A stretch of DNA of 64,000 bases from an uncultured Paraprevotella sp. (GTDB lineage: Bacteria; Bacteroidota; Bacteroidia; Bacteroidales; Bacteroidaceae), in NCBI GenBank assembly GCA_947177395.1, contig CAMWUI010000012.1, positions 1 to 64,000 of the forward strand. Reading direction: 5' to 3'. Shown here in pieces: positions 1 through 7,618 of the stretch. The notes under the pieces were generated by a model, which was not told the origin of the DNA, searched no databases, and saw only the letters and a list, made by a program, of their open reading frames with translations. The translations under genes and the position numbers were made by a program. Each line of letters opens with the position of its first letter. The stretch's first letter is position 1.

Positions 1-401
1 AGCCGCCCTTGAGCGGACTTCCGTTGACCAACACGGCAAAATTGGACGCTTACACTATCCCGTATAAAAGGGTCTTTGGGAACAAAAGTGACTTGGAAAA
101 GTATTTGGAAAAAACGCATGATATTGCAGTGGATGTCATTGAACAACAGCATGCAGGCTATGAGCAGGAATGCCATGCCGCTATTACAATAGAACATAAA
201 CCTACCAAACTGAATTATTGGCACATGACAATAGAAATAACTCCCAAAGATTTTGCAGAACCAATAACGCGTGACGGAAAAAAGAATAAAAGTGTAAAGA
301 GAAGGGTTAAGGAGGCTTTGCATTTACATATTATAAAAAATGTAATATGCGAAGAACCTCAAATATCAGGCATCCCTCAAAAATTATATGTTAAACCATA
401 G
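1..401 (+). CDS. Hypothetical protein, 5' end cut by the window edge
   Basis: The reading frame is open from the first complete codon and stops at 399-401. A TTG at position 9 could serve as a start, but there is no stop between it and the edge, so the true start is probably outside the window. About 130 residues are visible. They are rich in Lys, His and Glu, with no signal peptide, membrane segment or motif that I recognise. The basic middle section (GKKNKSVKRRVKEALHLH) would suit a nucleic-acid-binding or helical tail, but that is a guess. It lies upstream of a glycosyltransferase fragment and a DUF4143 ATPase in a polysaccharide locus and shares no visible similarity with either. Confidence 0.55.
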   Translation, partial: PPLSGLPLTNTAKLDAYTIPYKRVFGNKSDLEKYLEKTHDIAVDVIEQQHAGYEQECHAAITIEHKPTKLNYWHMTIEITPKDFAEPITRDGKKNKSVKRRVKEALHLHIIKNVICEEPQISGIPQKLYVKP

Positions 402-433
402 AGGTCAAGCAGGTAAGTGAAACAATAGCCTTT

Positions 434-543
434 TCCTGCATTACATTCCTTCCATAGACCGAACTTCCGGCGGTGTCGGCGCTTACATGCAACTGCTCAC
501 GGTGGAGCTTGGTAAACTTGTGGAATTGCATGTGGTGACGCAT
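434..543 (+). pseudogene. Glycosyltransferase fragment (codons 4-39 of a GT4 gene)
   Basis: This stretch encodes the same peptide as codons 4-39 of the intact glycosyltransferase at 2077-3183 (LHYIPSIDRTSGGVG and onward), then breaks off at a CAT that runs directly into the first TTTTATCGGA repeat. It has no start codon. The two copies differ at about ten positions, all third-codon and silent. Nine of these fall in the first half of the fragment, while the second half is almost identical. It therefore descends from a once-functional, diverged allele of the same gene rather than from a recent copy, and looks like a recombination or replacement scar. Confidence 0.8.
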
Positions 544-616
544 TTTATCGGAGTTTTAAGGTGGATGTTTTGCGTTTTATCGGAGTGTAATGCCAATAAA
601 TTTGCGTTTTATCGGA
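543..616 (+). repeat. Repeat set A: three direct repeats phased at 32 bp before a DUF4143 ATPase
   Basis: The core TTTTATCGGA occurs at 543-552, 575-584 and 607-616, exactly 32 bp apart. The second and third copies share the longer form TTTGCGTTTTATCGGA. The first copy is cut on its left by the glycosyltransferase fragment. The third copy begins with TTTG at 601-604, which is also the -33 element of the ATPase promoter, so anything binding the repeats should control transcription. A period of 32 bp is about three turns of B-DNA, placing all copies on one face of the helix. Confidence 0.85.
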
Positions 617-632
617 ATTGCTTTTAACTTTG
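601..632 (+). promoter_or_regulatory. Bacteroides-type promoter of the ATPase at 655
   Basis: TTTG at 601-604 and TAACTTTG at 625-632 are separated by 20 bp, matching the Bacteroides primary sigma pattern of TTTG, 19-21 bp, TAnnTTTG. Transcription should start near 639, giving a leader of about 16 nt to the ATG at 655. The -33 element is part of the third copy of repeat set A. Confidence 0.7.
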
Positions 633-654
633 CACCTAAAATCTATGGTGCGGT

Positions 655-1938
655 ATGGACTCAAATGTAATATACAAGGTCATAATAGACCAACGTGAGG
701 AACTTTCATCCTATGAAAGCGACGAATTGGTTTATCGTAAGGAAGCAGAGCGAATTTCCCTTACCGACAATCTTGCTCAGGTTGTCATTGGAGTAAGGAG
801 AAGCGGAAAATCCACTTTGTGCCGCATGGCCCTGAACAAAGCCGGGGTGACATACGGTTATGTCAATTTTGATGATGACAGACTTGCCAACCTTAAAGTT
901 GAGGATTTAAACCTTATTTTGGAAACTGTATACCGGGTTTACGGCAATGATGTGAAACATCTGTTTTTCGACGAAATACAAAACGTAGACGGTTGGCATC
1001 TGTTCGTGAACAGGCTGCTCCGCCAGAAGTTACACCTCATAATAACAGGCTCAAATGCCCATCTGTTGAGTTCAGAATTGGCTACACACCTTACGGGACG
1101 TTATAACGAGATAAGGCTTTACCCCTTTTCTTTTCAAAATTATTGTGTGGCAAAAGGTCTGACAACAGATGTTCCGACCACAAAGAACGTGGCATCTCTG
1201 AAAAAAGCACTTGACGAATATCTCGTAGACGGCGGTTTTCCGGAGTTGATATCTTTGTCTGACAAATACGGCTATGTAAGCAGTCTGATAGATGCCATCA
1301 TCATAAAAGACATAATGCCACGTTTCCATATACGGAATGCCAATGGCCTTAAAACATTGGCAAACCATCTTATCAACAATGTCGGACAGGCAGTCAATAT
1401 GACAAGCCTTGCTGAAACTTTCGGAATAGGTACAGACAAGACTATACGCAATTATATGGACTATCTGGCGCAATCTTTCCTCATAGTGCCATTGGCCAAG
1501 TTCTCGTATAAGAGCAGTGAACGGCTTCGCAATAACAAAGCCTATGTGGTAGATACGGGAATGTTCACATACAGGACTGATGCGCTTTCTACCGAGAACT
1601 TGAGCTGGAGGCTGGAGAATGTTGTGTTCTTGGAGCTGTTGAGGAGAAATTTACCTTTGCACAGAGACATTTACTATTACCGTCCAACCGCACGTTCTAA
1701 AGAGGTGGATTTCGTAGTTGCGGAAAGAGGTAATGTTGTGGAACTCGTTCAGGTTTCTTATGACATAAGCAACCAAAAAACATTGGCACGCGAACTAAAT
1801 GCCTTGGTTGATGCATCACAAAAGACCGGGTGCAAGACATTGACTTTGGTGACATGCTCCGAATCAAGGAGAACTACAATGTCAGGAGTTGAGATAAATG
1901 TCGTCTCTGCGATAGAGTGGCTGCTTGGTGTGTCATGA
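655..1938 (+). CDS. AAA+ ATPase with C-terminal DUF4143 (PD-(D/E)XK-fold) domain
   Basis: The 427-residue protein has a Walker A (GVRRSGKST, about 47-55), a Walker B (HLFFDEIQ, about 102-109) and a sensor-like stretch (LIITGSNAHLL). These are followed by a helical winged-helix-like region and a C-terminal nuclease-fold core in which EVDFVV precedes ELVQVSYDI. Gln stands where many relatives have the catalytic Lys, so cleavage activity is doubtful. The family (COG1373) is abundant in Bacteroidales and archaea and its function is unknown. The ATG at 655 follows a good promoter embedded in private 32-bp-phased repeats. The gene sits between a fragment and an intact copy of the same glycosyltransferase, as if it arrived as a cassette. 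Confidence 0.85.
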   Translation: MDSNVIYKVIIDQREELSSYESDELVYRKEAERISLTDNLAQVVIGVRRSGKSTLCRMALNKAGVTYGYVNFDDDRLANLKVEDLNLILETVYRVYGNDVKHLFFDEIQNVDGWHLFVNRLLRQKLHLIITGSNAHLLSSELATHLTGRYNEIRLYPFSFQNYCVAKGLTTDVPTTKNVASLKKALDEYLVDGGFPELISLSDKYGYVSSLIDAIIIKDIMPRFHIRNANGLKTLANHLINNVGQAVNMTSLAETFGIGTDKTIRNYMDYLAQSFLIVPLAKFSYKSSERLRNNKAYVVDTGMFTYRTDALSTENLSWRLENVVFLELLRRNLPLHRDIYYYRPTARSKEVDFVVAERGNVVELVQVSYDISNQKTLARELNALVDASQKTGCKTLTLVTCSESRRTTMSGVEINVVSAIEWLLGVS

Positions 1939-2076
1939 GGATAGGTATAAATGAAATAATTGAAGTTAAGGACTCCAAAACGTCAATCAACATATTGAAT
2001 GTCATTCAAAAAGGCGCTGCCACGTATTTATAATATCTGCGTTGGCGGAAAAATAAATCTATTCTACAATTAAATC

Positions 2077-3183
2077 ATGAAAATCCTGCATTACATTCCC
2101 TCCATTGACCGTACATCCGGAGGAGTCGGTGCATATATGCAACTGCTCACGGTGGAGCTTGGTAAACTTGTGGAATTGCATGTCGTGACGCATCATGAAG
2201 ACAATCCTTTGGAACTGGCGAACTGCACGGTACATTATATGCCAAAGAATAACAATCCTTTCTCGGCAAAGGGGAAGAAAGAGTTTTTAAAGTTGCTTGA
2301 AGATATCAGTCCGGATGTATTCCATACCAACTGCTGTTGGTTGCCAATGTCTGCACGAACGGCGATGTGGGCAAAGGGTCTTGGATATAAGGTTGTTTAT
2401 ACTCCGCATGGCATGCTTGAGCCGTGGATTATGAAGCGGCACTATTGGACAAAGAAACTGCCGGCATTATTGCTTTTCCAAAAGAAAGGACTCGAGGTTG
2501 CAGATATAATTCATTCGACAGCCGATAGTGAGAAACAGAATCTTATGCAATTGGGATGGAATAAGGAAATAACGGTGATTCCTAATTGTGTGCAGGTAGA
2601 GAGGATTGCAATGAAAGAGTCTTGGAAGAGAAATAAGGAGATATTGTTCCTGTCACGTGTGCATGTAAAGAAAGGTGTAAACTTTTTGATAGAGGCGGTA
2701 GCTTGCCTAAAAGACAAGTTACATGGATACAGTATTTGTATTGCCGGTGAGGGTGATGGCCGGTATATCGGTGAGTTGGAATCTTTGGCAGAGCGATTGG
2801 GCGTTGCCGATATGGTGCATTTCATTGGCGGTGTTTATGGTGAACGTAAGTGGGAACTTTTCAGGCAGGCGGACTTGTTTGTGTTGCCTACACACAGCGA
2901 GAACTTCGGAATTGTCGTGGCGGAAGCATTGGCAAGCGGAACGCCTGTGATTACGACGAAAGGAACGCCGTGGCGGGAGCTGGAAGATTGGCGCTGCGGC
3001 TGGTGGACGGAGATTGGGGCTGATGCGACAGCGAAAGCTTTAAAGAAATTCCTGCAATGTACCGAAAGCCAACTGGAGGAAATGGGGCGCAACGGCCGAC
3101 GGCTTGTAGAAGAGAAGTATTCTTCGGGTAAAATAGCTTCGGATATGGTGGATTTATATAAGAAAGTTCTTGATGGCGTATAG
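2077..3183 (+). CDS. GT4-family glycosyltransferase
   Basis: This 368-residue protein has the two-Rossmann GT-B layout. The N-terminus (MKILHYIPSIDRTSGGVGAYM) has the glycine-rich acceptor-side loop of GT4 enzymes. The C-terminal half carries the donor-site motif with two Glu separated by seven residues (ENFGIVVAE), followed by SGTPVITT. It should transfer a sugar from a nucleotide donor during capsule, exopolysaccharide or O-antigen assembly in the cytoplasm; donor and acceptor cannot be read. It lacks membrane segments. Its 3' end overlaps by 30 bp, tail to tail, the end of the broken ATPase gene on the other strand. A diverged fragment of the same gene lies at 434-543. Confidence 0.88.
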   Translation: MKILHYIPSIDRTSGGVGAYMQLLTVELGKLVELHVVTHHEDNPLELANCTVHYMPKNNNPFSAKGKKEFLKLLEDISPDVFHTNCCWLPMSARTAMWAKGLGYKVVYTPHGMLEPWIMKRHYWTKKLPALLLFQKKGLEVADIIHSTADSEKQNLMQLGWNKEITVIPNCVQVERIAMKESWKRNKEILFLSRVHVKKGVNFLIEAVACLKDKLHGYSICIAGEGDGRYIGELESLAERLGVADMVHFIGGVYGERKWELFRQADLFVLPTHSENFGIVVAEALASGTPVITTKGTPWRELEDWRCGWWTEIGADATAKALKKFLQCTESQLEEMGRNGRRLVEEKYSSGKIASDMVDLYKKVLDGV

Positions 3184-4473
3184 GGGATAAACTTGAATGT
3201 TTTCGTATGCAGAGAAATTTTCGAGTGAGGTTCTTATACCGAAAGAAAGATTCTTTTGTTTCAGGAATATGCGCATGCTTTGCATGGAACCTTTTATGCC
3301 GGATTTGACTTCTATCGGATAGATTTTTTCTCCTTTCTGAACTACGAAATCGACCTCGGCATTGCTACCACTCTTTTCACGGTGCCAGCAGTATAAGGGA
3401 CGAGGATTGTAACAGGAAGACGACTTGATGATTTCCGTCCCGACAAAGGTTTCGGCAATAGCGCCCCGGTTGATTACCTATATGTCTGACGATGCAAAAA
3501 AGTCAGAAAGATCCAAGTTTAAAATACATTGGAGCAATCCTGTGTCCATGTAAATCATTCGTCGGTACTTTTCGTTAATTTCGGCACCAAGCGGGATTCC
3601 GTTTGCCGATGTATGTGTTACTGGGTATATCAATCCTGCCAATATGAGGGTTTCGAGGGCTGTGCGTATTTGTTCTGTATTTCCATCGGAATTCACCCGG
3701 TTGTACACAAATTTTCCAAGTCCCTGTTCGGCAACGGAACGGAAGACTGCATCGATGCGAAGTGCAGGAACTTTATTGCGATATTTGGCAAAATCATCAC
3801 GGAATGAGAGAATGAGCTCGCTGAGTATTCTTTGGCATTCAAGTATATTGCCGTCCTCACAATATCTGGCTACGACATCAGGCATGCCACCCAACACAAG
3901 GAATGCTTTTAGTTGTCTTATGGCTTGGTTGTGTATGGCTTCCGGAAGGGGATTTTGTGGTGACGCTTGATTGATGGCTTTTGCGAGAAATTCGTCGCCT
4001 GATGCCCAAAGAAATTCCTCAAAGCTGAATGGGTACATAAATATGCTTCGTATTCGTCCTACTCCATAGGACGGAAGGCTCTCTAAGGCGAATTCAAGTA
4101 ATGAACCGGCTGCTATCAAGTGTATTTCAGGATACTTTTCATAGAAATATCTCAAACGGTTGATTGCCGCCGGGCAGGATTGAATTTCATCAAAGAAAAG
4201 TAATGTACGCCCAGGAATTATCGGAACCCGGATTAGGATGGATAGTAATTGGCATATTTCCAAAGGACTATATGTGCCATCAAAGAGATAATGAATGTCT
4301 TTACGGTCATTGAAATCTATTTCTGCGAAATATTCAAAATGATCTGCCAAATGGCGTATTGCAGTGGTTTTTCCCACTTGTCTTGCGCCGCGGAGAAGTA
4401 ATGGTTTTCTATTCTGTTCTTTACTCCAATCTAAAAGGATATTATCAATATTTCTTTTATAATACTTTTCCAT
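3154..4473 (-). pseudogene. AAA+/DUF4143 ATPase interrupted by an in-frame amber codon
   Basis: From the ATG at 4471-4473 the frame encodes 331 residues with Walker A (LLRGARQVGKTT) and Walker B (LLFFDEIQS), then hits TAG at 3478-3480. Beyond it the same frame continues without shift for about 107 codons to TAA at 3154-3156. That part encodes a textbook DUF4143 nuclease core (AEVDFVVQKG, then YPIEVKSG) and the usual family ending (PLYAIKNFLI). One stop, possibly a former Gln codon CAG, thus separates the ATPase from its nuclease-fold half. It is either a recent pseudogene, a suppressed amber codon or a sequencing error. Promoter and phased repeats upstream are intact. Confidence 0.85.
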
Positions 4474-4498
4474 TTTATATGTTTCTGATATACAGGTG

Positions 4499-4506
4499 CA
4501 AATATA
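4499..4506 (-). promoter_or_regulatory. -7 box of the amber-interrupted ATPase
   Basis: Read on the minus strand this is TATATTTG, a full match to TAnnTTTG, placing the start of transcription about 20 nt before the ATG at 4473. No TTTG is present at -33. A degenerate copy of repeat set B (4525-4532) sits there instead, parallel to the layout before the ATPase at 655. Confidence 0.6.
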
Positions 4507-4524
4507 CGAAATAAATTCTGAAGG

Positions 4525-4631
4525 GGCATCTTTAATATAGTGCTTTTAATAAAATTGGCACCTTAGATTATCTTGTTTTGGACAAAATTGGCACCTTAGA
4601 ACGTGCTAAAACTAATAAAATTGGCATCTTA
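4525..4631 (-). repeat. Repeat set B: four copies phased at 32-33 bp
   Basis: On the plus strand AAAATTGGCACCTTAGA is found at 4551-4567 and again, identical, at 4584-4600. A close variant (AAAATTGGCATCTTA) is at 4617-4631, and a degenerate GGCATCTT is at 4525-4532. The GGCA steps are 32, 33 and 33 bp. The sequence is unrelated to set A, but the phasing and the position just upstream of a DUF4143 ATPase start are the same. Confidence 0.85.
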
Positions 4632-4721
4632 AAAATCAATCGGAAATTTGACTGCGATTAACGAATGACGCTTTCAGCGGCCAGCCAATAATCCCAGAAT
4701 AACCAATTTTTCGTCTAAAGA

Positions 4722-4770
4722 GTTTATTGCACTAAACAATTTTGGGCGAAAATCGTTTAGTGCAATAAAC
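4722..4770. repeat. Repeat set E: two mirror-image 16-bp motifs, 33 bp apart
   Basis: GTTTATTGCACTAAAC (4722-4737) and GTTTAGTGCAATAAAC (4755-4770) are exact reverse complements, and each is itself nearly palindromic. Their 33-bp offset equals the phasing of the ATPase repeats, yet no ATPase gene follows, only a short AT-rich frame at 4778. This may be the control region left after an ATPase gene was lost, or the operator of the small gene. As one long hairpin with a 17-nt loop it could also fold in RNA. Confidence 0.7.
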
Positions 4771-4777
4771 TATCCAG

Positions 4778-5047
4778 GTGGAACAAAATGCTAATAAACA
4801 AAAACGCTGTTATATGATACAACTTGATATTTCAGAGAATCGCAAACTTGCATTTAAGAATACGGAATATGTTTATTTTGACAGTTACATTCTTGATTTC
4901 GGCGAATTTAATAAAATAGGTATCTTAATAAATAATGCACGGCATAATTCATTTCAAGGTTTCTTAAACATAGGTGATATTAGTATTTCGATGCGATTTC
5001 GCAATGTGTACTATGATAGTAGTTTTCATTTTGTTTGGTATATCTAA
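4778..5047 (+). CDS. Small AT-rich hypothetical protein
   Basis: This is an 89-residue frame with no motif, signal peptide or membrane segment that I recognise. It is rich in Asn, Phe, Tyr and Ile and notably richer in A+T than the neighbouring glycosyltransferase and acetyltransferase genes. It begins just after the mirror repeats at 4722-4770 and ends 11 bp before the acetyltransferase. It may be a real small gene, since its position in the row of plus-strand genes is reasonable, or a remnant of a longer one. Codon bias gives no clear support either way. Confidence 0.35.
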   Translation: MEQNANKQKRCYMIQLDISENRKLAFKNTEYVYFDSYILDFGEFNKIGILINNARHNSFQGFLNIGDISISMRFRNVYYDSSFHFVWYI

Positions 5048-5058
5048 TACATTAGGCC

Positions 5059-5616
5059 ATGACAAGAAAGGTAAATCTTTCCGCTTTTGATGGTTCGGAC
5101 TTTGACAAAGGTGCCGGAATCTGGAAGATAATGTTGTGGTACGTTGTTAATGCATGGTTTGTACGTGCATCGTGGAATCCGTTCATGGGGATGAAAATAT
5201 GCCTATTGCGTATGTTCGGTGCGAAGATTGGCAAGGGATTGGTGATAAAGAATAATGTTACGGTGAAGTTCCCTTGGAATCTGACCATCGGTGATGATTG
5301 CTGGATAGGAGAGTATGCATGGATAGATAATCTGGATAAGGTTTATATCGGGGATAATGTCTGTATATCACAAGGGGCAATGCTCCTTACTGGAAATCAT
5401 GACTATACAGTCTGTTCGATGCCTTATCGCAATGCTCCTGTCGTTGTATGTGACGGATCTTGGGTTGGGGCGCGTACGGTGGTGTGTCCCGGTGTGACAG
5501 TACACGAAAATGCAATACTTACGGTAGGGAGTGTCGTAACCAGAGATATGGAACGGGATGGTATTTATCAAGGAAATCCGGCTGTGAAGATAAGGGAGAG
5601 GAAATTGGGAAAGTAG
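5059..5616 (+). CDS. WcaF-like left-handed beta-helix acetyltransferase
   Basis: The 185-residue protein is built on hexapeptide repeats (IGKGLVIKNNVTVKF, IGDDCWIGEYAWIDN, IGDNVCISQGAML). It has the catalytic His and loop of the xenobiotic/WcaF acyltransferase group (LTGNHDY) and a capping stretch (VGSVVTRDMERDGIYQGNPA). Such trimeric enzymes move an acetyl group from acetyl-CoA to a sugar hydroxyl, usually decorating a surface polysaccharide. Length matches the family. The location among glycosyltransferases supports capsule or exopolysaccharide modification. A footprint of an ATPase start lies directly behind its stop codon. Confidence 0.88.
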   Translation: MTRKVNLSAFDGSDFDKGAGIWKIMLWYVVNAWFVRASWNPFMGMKICLLRMFGAKIGKGLVIKNNVTVKFPWNLTIGDDCWIGEYAWIDNLDKVYIGDNVCISQGAMLLTGNHDYTVCSMPYRNAPVVVCDGSWVGARTVVCPGVTVHENAILTVGSVVTRDMERDGIYQGNPAVKIRERKLGK

Positions 5617-5617
5617 A

Positions 5618-5648
5618 TTCCTTTTCATGAACTACATTTTTTTACACG
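5618..5648 (-). other. Footprint of a lost DUF4143 ATPase start and repeat
   Basis: About 31 bp match 7603-7633, the start region of the intact ATPase, with only a few differences. They share TTCCTTTTCATGAA, then ACATTTTTTT and CACG. On the minus strand this gives an ATG followed by AAAAGGAA (MKRN, as in the intact gene) and the first part of repeat set D. After four codons the similarity ends in the acetyltransferase. The element shows that an ATPase gene once began here, or that the unit recombined at its first codons. Confidence 0.7.
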
Positions 5649-5674
5649 CTTACGATGGACCAATACGGAACATC

Positions 5675-6193
5675 CTACCATATCATCCCAAGCAGCCATA
5701 AGGGAATTGCATTACCGACAGGATAGTCTGTGTTGTCACGAAGGACATAGTCTGCATTCTTCGGTTTCTTGCTCTTTCCCCCAATTTCCAATGTCATAGA
5801 TTGTTTGCCAAGTGTGACGACGTAATCCCTTTCTTTCTCGTTGCGCATTGCAGAGATAGAATATCCGGCTTGTGCGAAACAATTAACTACGTATGCTTCC
5901 CTCTCTGTGCCTTGGTCTGCATCCAAAACCATATACGCACATGGATCGGCAAACAGCATCTTTGCACCTACGCTTCGTGCCTTTGTGTCATTCTGTAAAC
6001 GGATTATTCTCAACAATTCAACATTTTCCATGACAAAAAGAAGCTGATAAAGTTTTTCCGCCCCGATTCCCCAGTCTGAACACAAGGAAGACACCTGTAC
6101 ACGTGGAATAGAACTGTTCGCCAGCGTCCCGATTATCGCGCGCATGACACGCAGATTGTTATCCGAGATAGTGGGCAAAAAGAATGTTTTTTT
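5675..6193 (-). pseudogene. ATPase-family remnant: winged-helix and nuclease-fold part only
   Basis: The frame runs from a TAG inside the palindromic repeats (6194-6196) to TAG at 5675. It has no ATG near its beginning; a TTG at 6176-6178 is the first possible start. It encodes about 167 residues resembling the C-terminal half of the neighbouring ATPases: a winged-helix-like section (VSSLCSDWGIGAEKLYQLL), a nuclease-like core (RDYVVTLG, then TLEIGGKSK) and the family ending (IPLWLLGM). Walker A and B are missing, so the whole AAA+ domain appears to have been deleted between the upstream repeats and the remaining part. It could still be expressed as a DNA-binding fragment. Confidence 0.65.
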
Positions 6194-6243
6194 CTATCGC
6201 AGAAAAAAACGCGTTTTTTTTTCTGATCCAGAAAAAACTATCG
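6188..6243 (-). repeat. Repeat set C: two T-rich palindromes before the ATPase remnant
   Basis: TTTTTTCTATCGCAGAAAAA and TTTTTTCTGATCCAGAAAAA follow one another (CAGAAAAAA at 6200 and 6229, 29 bp apart). Each is an inverted repeat of TTTTTTCT around a 4-5 bp centre. CTATCG recurs at 6238. They stand where repeat sets A, B and D stand relative to their ATPase genes, but the step is shorter and the units are palindromic. One arm also introduces the stop that closes the remnant frame. Confidence 0.7.
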
Positions 6244-6269
6244 ATTGCAGAGAGCTTTAGATTATTTCT

Positions 6270-7613
6270 CTAAGGTAGGACTGATTGGACATGGTGACTG
6301 TGAGAATCGCCGGGTGGACGAACGTGTAGATAGAAATTTACGGAATATAAAGGTGCGTTGTTCATCCAATCTTGGCCGGAGAACGGGAGCATGGAAAAGC
6401 GGAGGCCTTTCATCTCGGGATGTTTGTTGATGAACGTATACAGGGATTTGGACTTTACGTTTACTTCCGCTTTTATCTCTATCGGGAGCACCGTGTCTCC
6501 TTTCTGTACAAGAAAATCAATTTCAACCCGTGAGTCGTTGGTACTATAATAATATATAGGCAGGTGGTGGGGGACAAGTTGGGTATATACAAAGAGTTCC
6601 GTAAAAGCTCCTTTGTATTCATGAAATATGTTGTCGCCAATGATGATGGATTCTGCCGGGGCATCGGTCATCGCTCCCATAAGTCCAACGTCGAGCATGA
6701 ATAGTTTGAAAACTGAAGGCTCTTCATAAAACTTTAATGGTATCGTAGGAGAGGTGGCACGGTGGACACGATAGATGAGTCCGGCATCGATGAGCCATTG
6801 GATGGCTATTTCGAATTCTGAAGCACGTGCGCCTTTACGGATGGCGCCATATACGAATTTCTTGTTTTCTTTGGCTAATTGTGAAGGGATGGAGTCCCAT
6901 ACCATGTTGATGCGGGGCACTTCTGCCGTAGGTGCGTGTTTTGAGAAATCGCGGCGGTAATCGAATAAGATTTGTTTTTGGATTGCACGTACATTCTGTA
7001 GATTACCGCTTTCCGAATATTCGCGTACTGCGGCGGGCATACCGCCGACAAAATAATACTGGCGCAGACAGTCTATGTAGCGCATGGCTAAGGAATCTGC
7101 AAGTGCATAATCGCCTTGGGACAGTATGTCAACGAGCGTTTCTTCACCGATAGCTGTCAGAAACTCGTCAAACGCCATCGGATACATTCTTATCATATCC
7201 ACTTTACCAACAGGGAATGATATATTGCCATGCAGCGAGATGCCAAGCAACGAACCGGCGACGGCAATATGATATTCCGGTGCATTCTCATAAAAATATT
7301 TCAATGAGTTCAAAATTACCGGGTTTTCCTGTATTTCATCAAATATGATGAGCGTGTCTTCCGGAGTAATATGGATGTGAAGAAGCGCAGATAGCGAACG
7401 GATTATTCTGGCGATGTCATAGTCAAGAGCAAATATCTGGTTCAGGAGCTTATTGCGGTCGCAATTTACGTATGCAACATTCTTGTAGTATGACTTGCCG
7501 AATTCCTGTAATATGTATGTTTTCCCGACTTGTCTTGCACCGTTGAGAATAAGCGGTTTGCGATTGCTGCTTCGCTTCCATTCCACAAGTTCTTTGAGTA
7601 CGTTCCTTTTCAT
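6270..7613 (-). CDS. AAA+ ATPase with DUF4143 nuclease-fold domain, intact
   Basis: This 447-residue protein has Walker A (LILNGARQVGKTY, about 21-33), Walker B (LIIFDEIQE) and a sensor stretch (HIAVAGSLLGISL). A winged-helix-like section follows, then the C-terminal DUF4143 core (VEIDFLVQKGD, then LPIEIKAEVNVKS). The acidic residues and the Lys of a PD-(D/E)XK active site all appear present, unlike the copy at 655. The tail after PLYSV is about 25 residues longer than the usual family ending, probably read-through into neighbouring sequence after recombination. The ATG at 7611-7613 follows tandem repeat set D. It is divergent from the GT2 gene at 7744, so both share a 130-bp control region. 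Confidence 0.87.
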   Translation of the reverse strand: MKRNVLKELVEWKRSSNRKPLILNGARQVGKTYILQEFGKSYYKNVAYVNCDRNKLLNQIFALDYDIARIIRSLSALLHIHITPEDTLIIFDEIQENPVILNSLKYFYENAPEYHIAVAGSLLGISLHGNISFPVGKVDMIRMYPMAFDEFLTAIGEETLVDILSQGDYALADSLAMRYIDCLRQYYFVGGMPAAVREYSESGNLQNVRAIQKQILFDYRRDFSKHAPTAEVPRINMVWDSIPSQLAKENKKFVYGAIRKGARASEFEIAIQWLIDAGLIYRVHRATSPTIPLKFYEEPSVFKLFMLDVGLMGAMTDAPAESIIIGDNIFHEYKGAFTELFVYTQLVPHHLPIYYYSTNDSRVEIDFLVQKGDTVLPIEIKAEVNVKSKSLYTFINKHPEMKGLRFSMLPFSGQDWMNNAPLYSVNFYLHVRPPGDSHSHHVQSVLP

Positions 7614-7618
7614 GAATC

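Noticed and set aside
4722-4770. Invertible promoter of the Bacteroides capsule type
   Set aside because: The inverted repeats enclose only 17 bp, too short to hold a promoter, and no recombinase gene is present.
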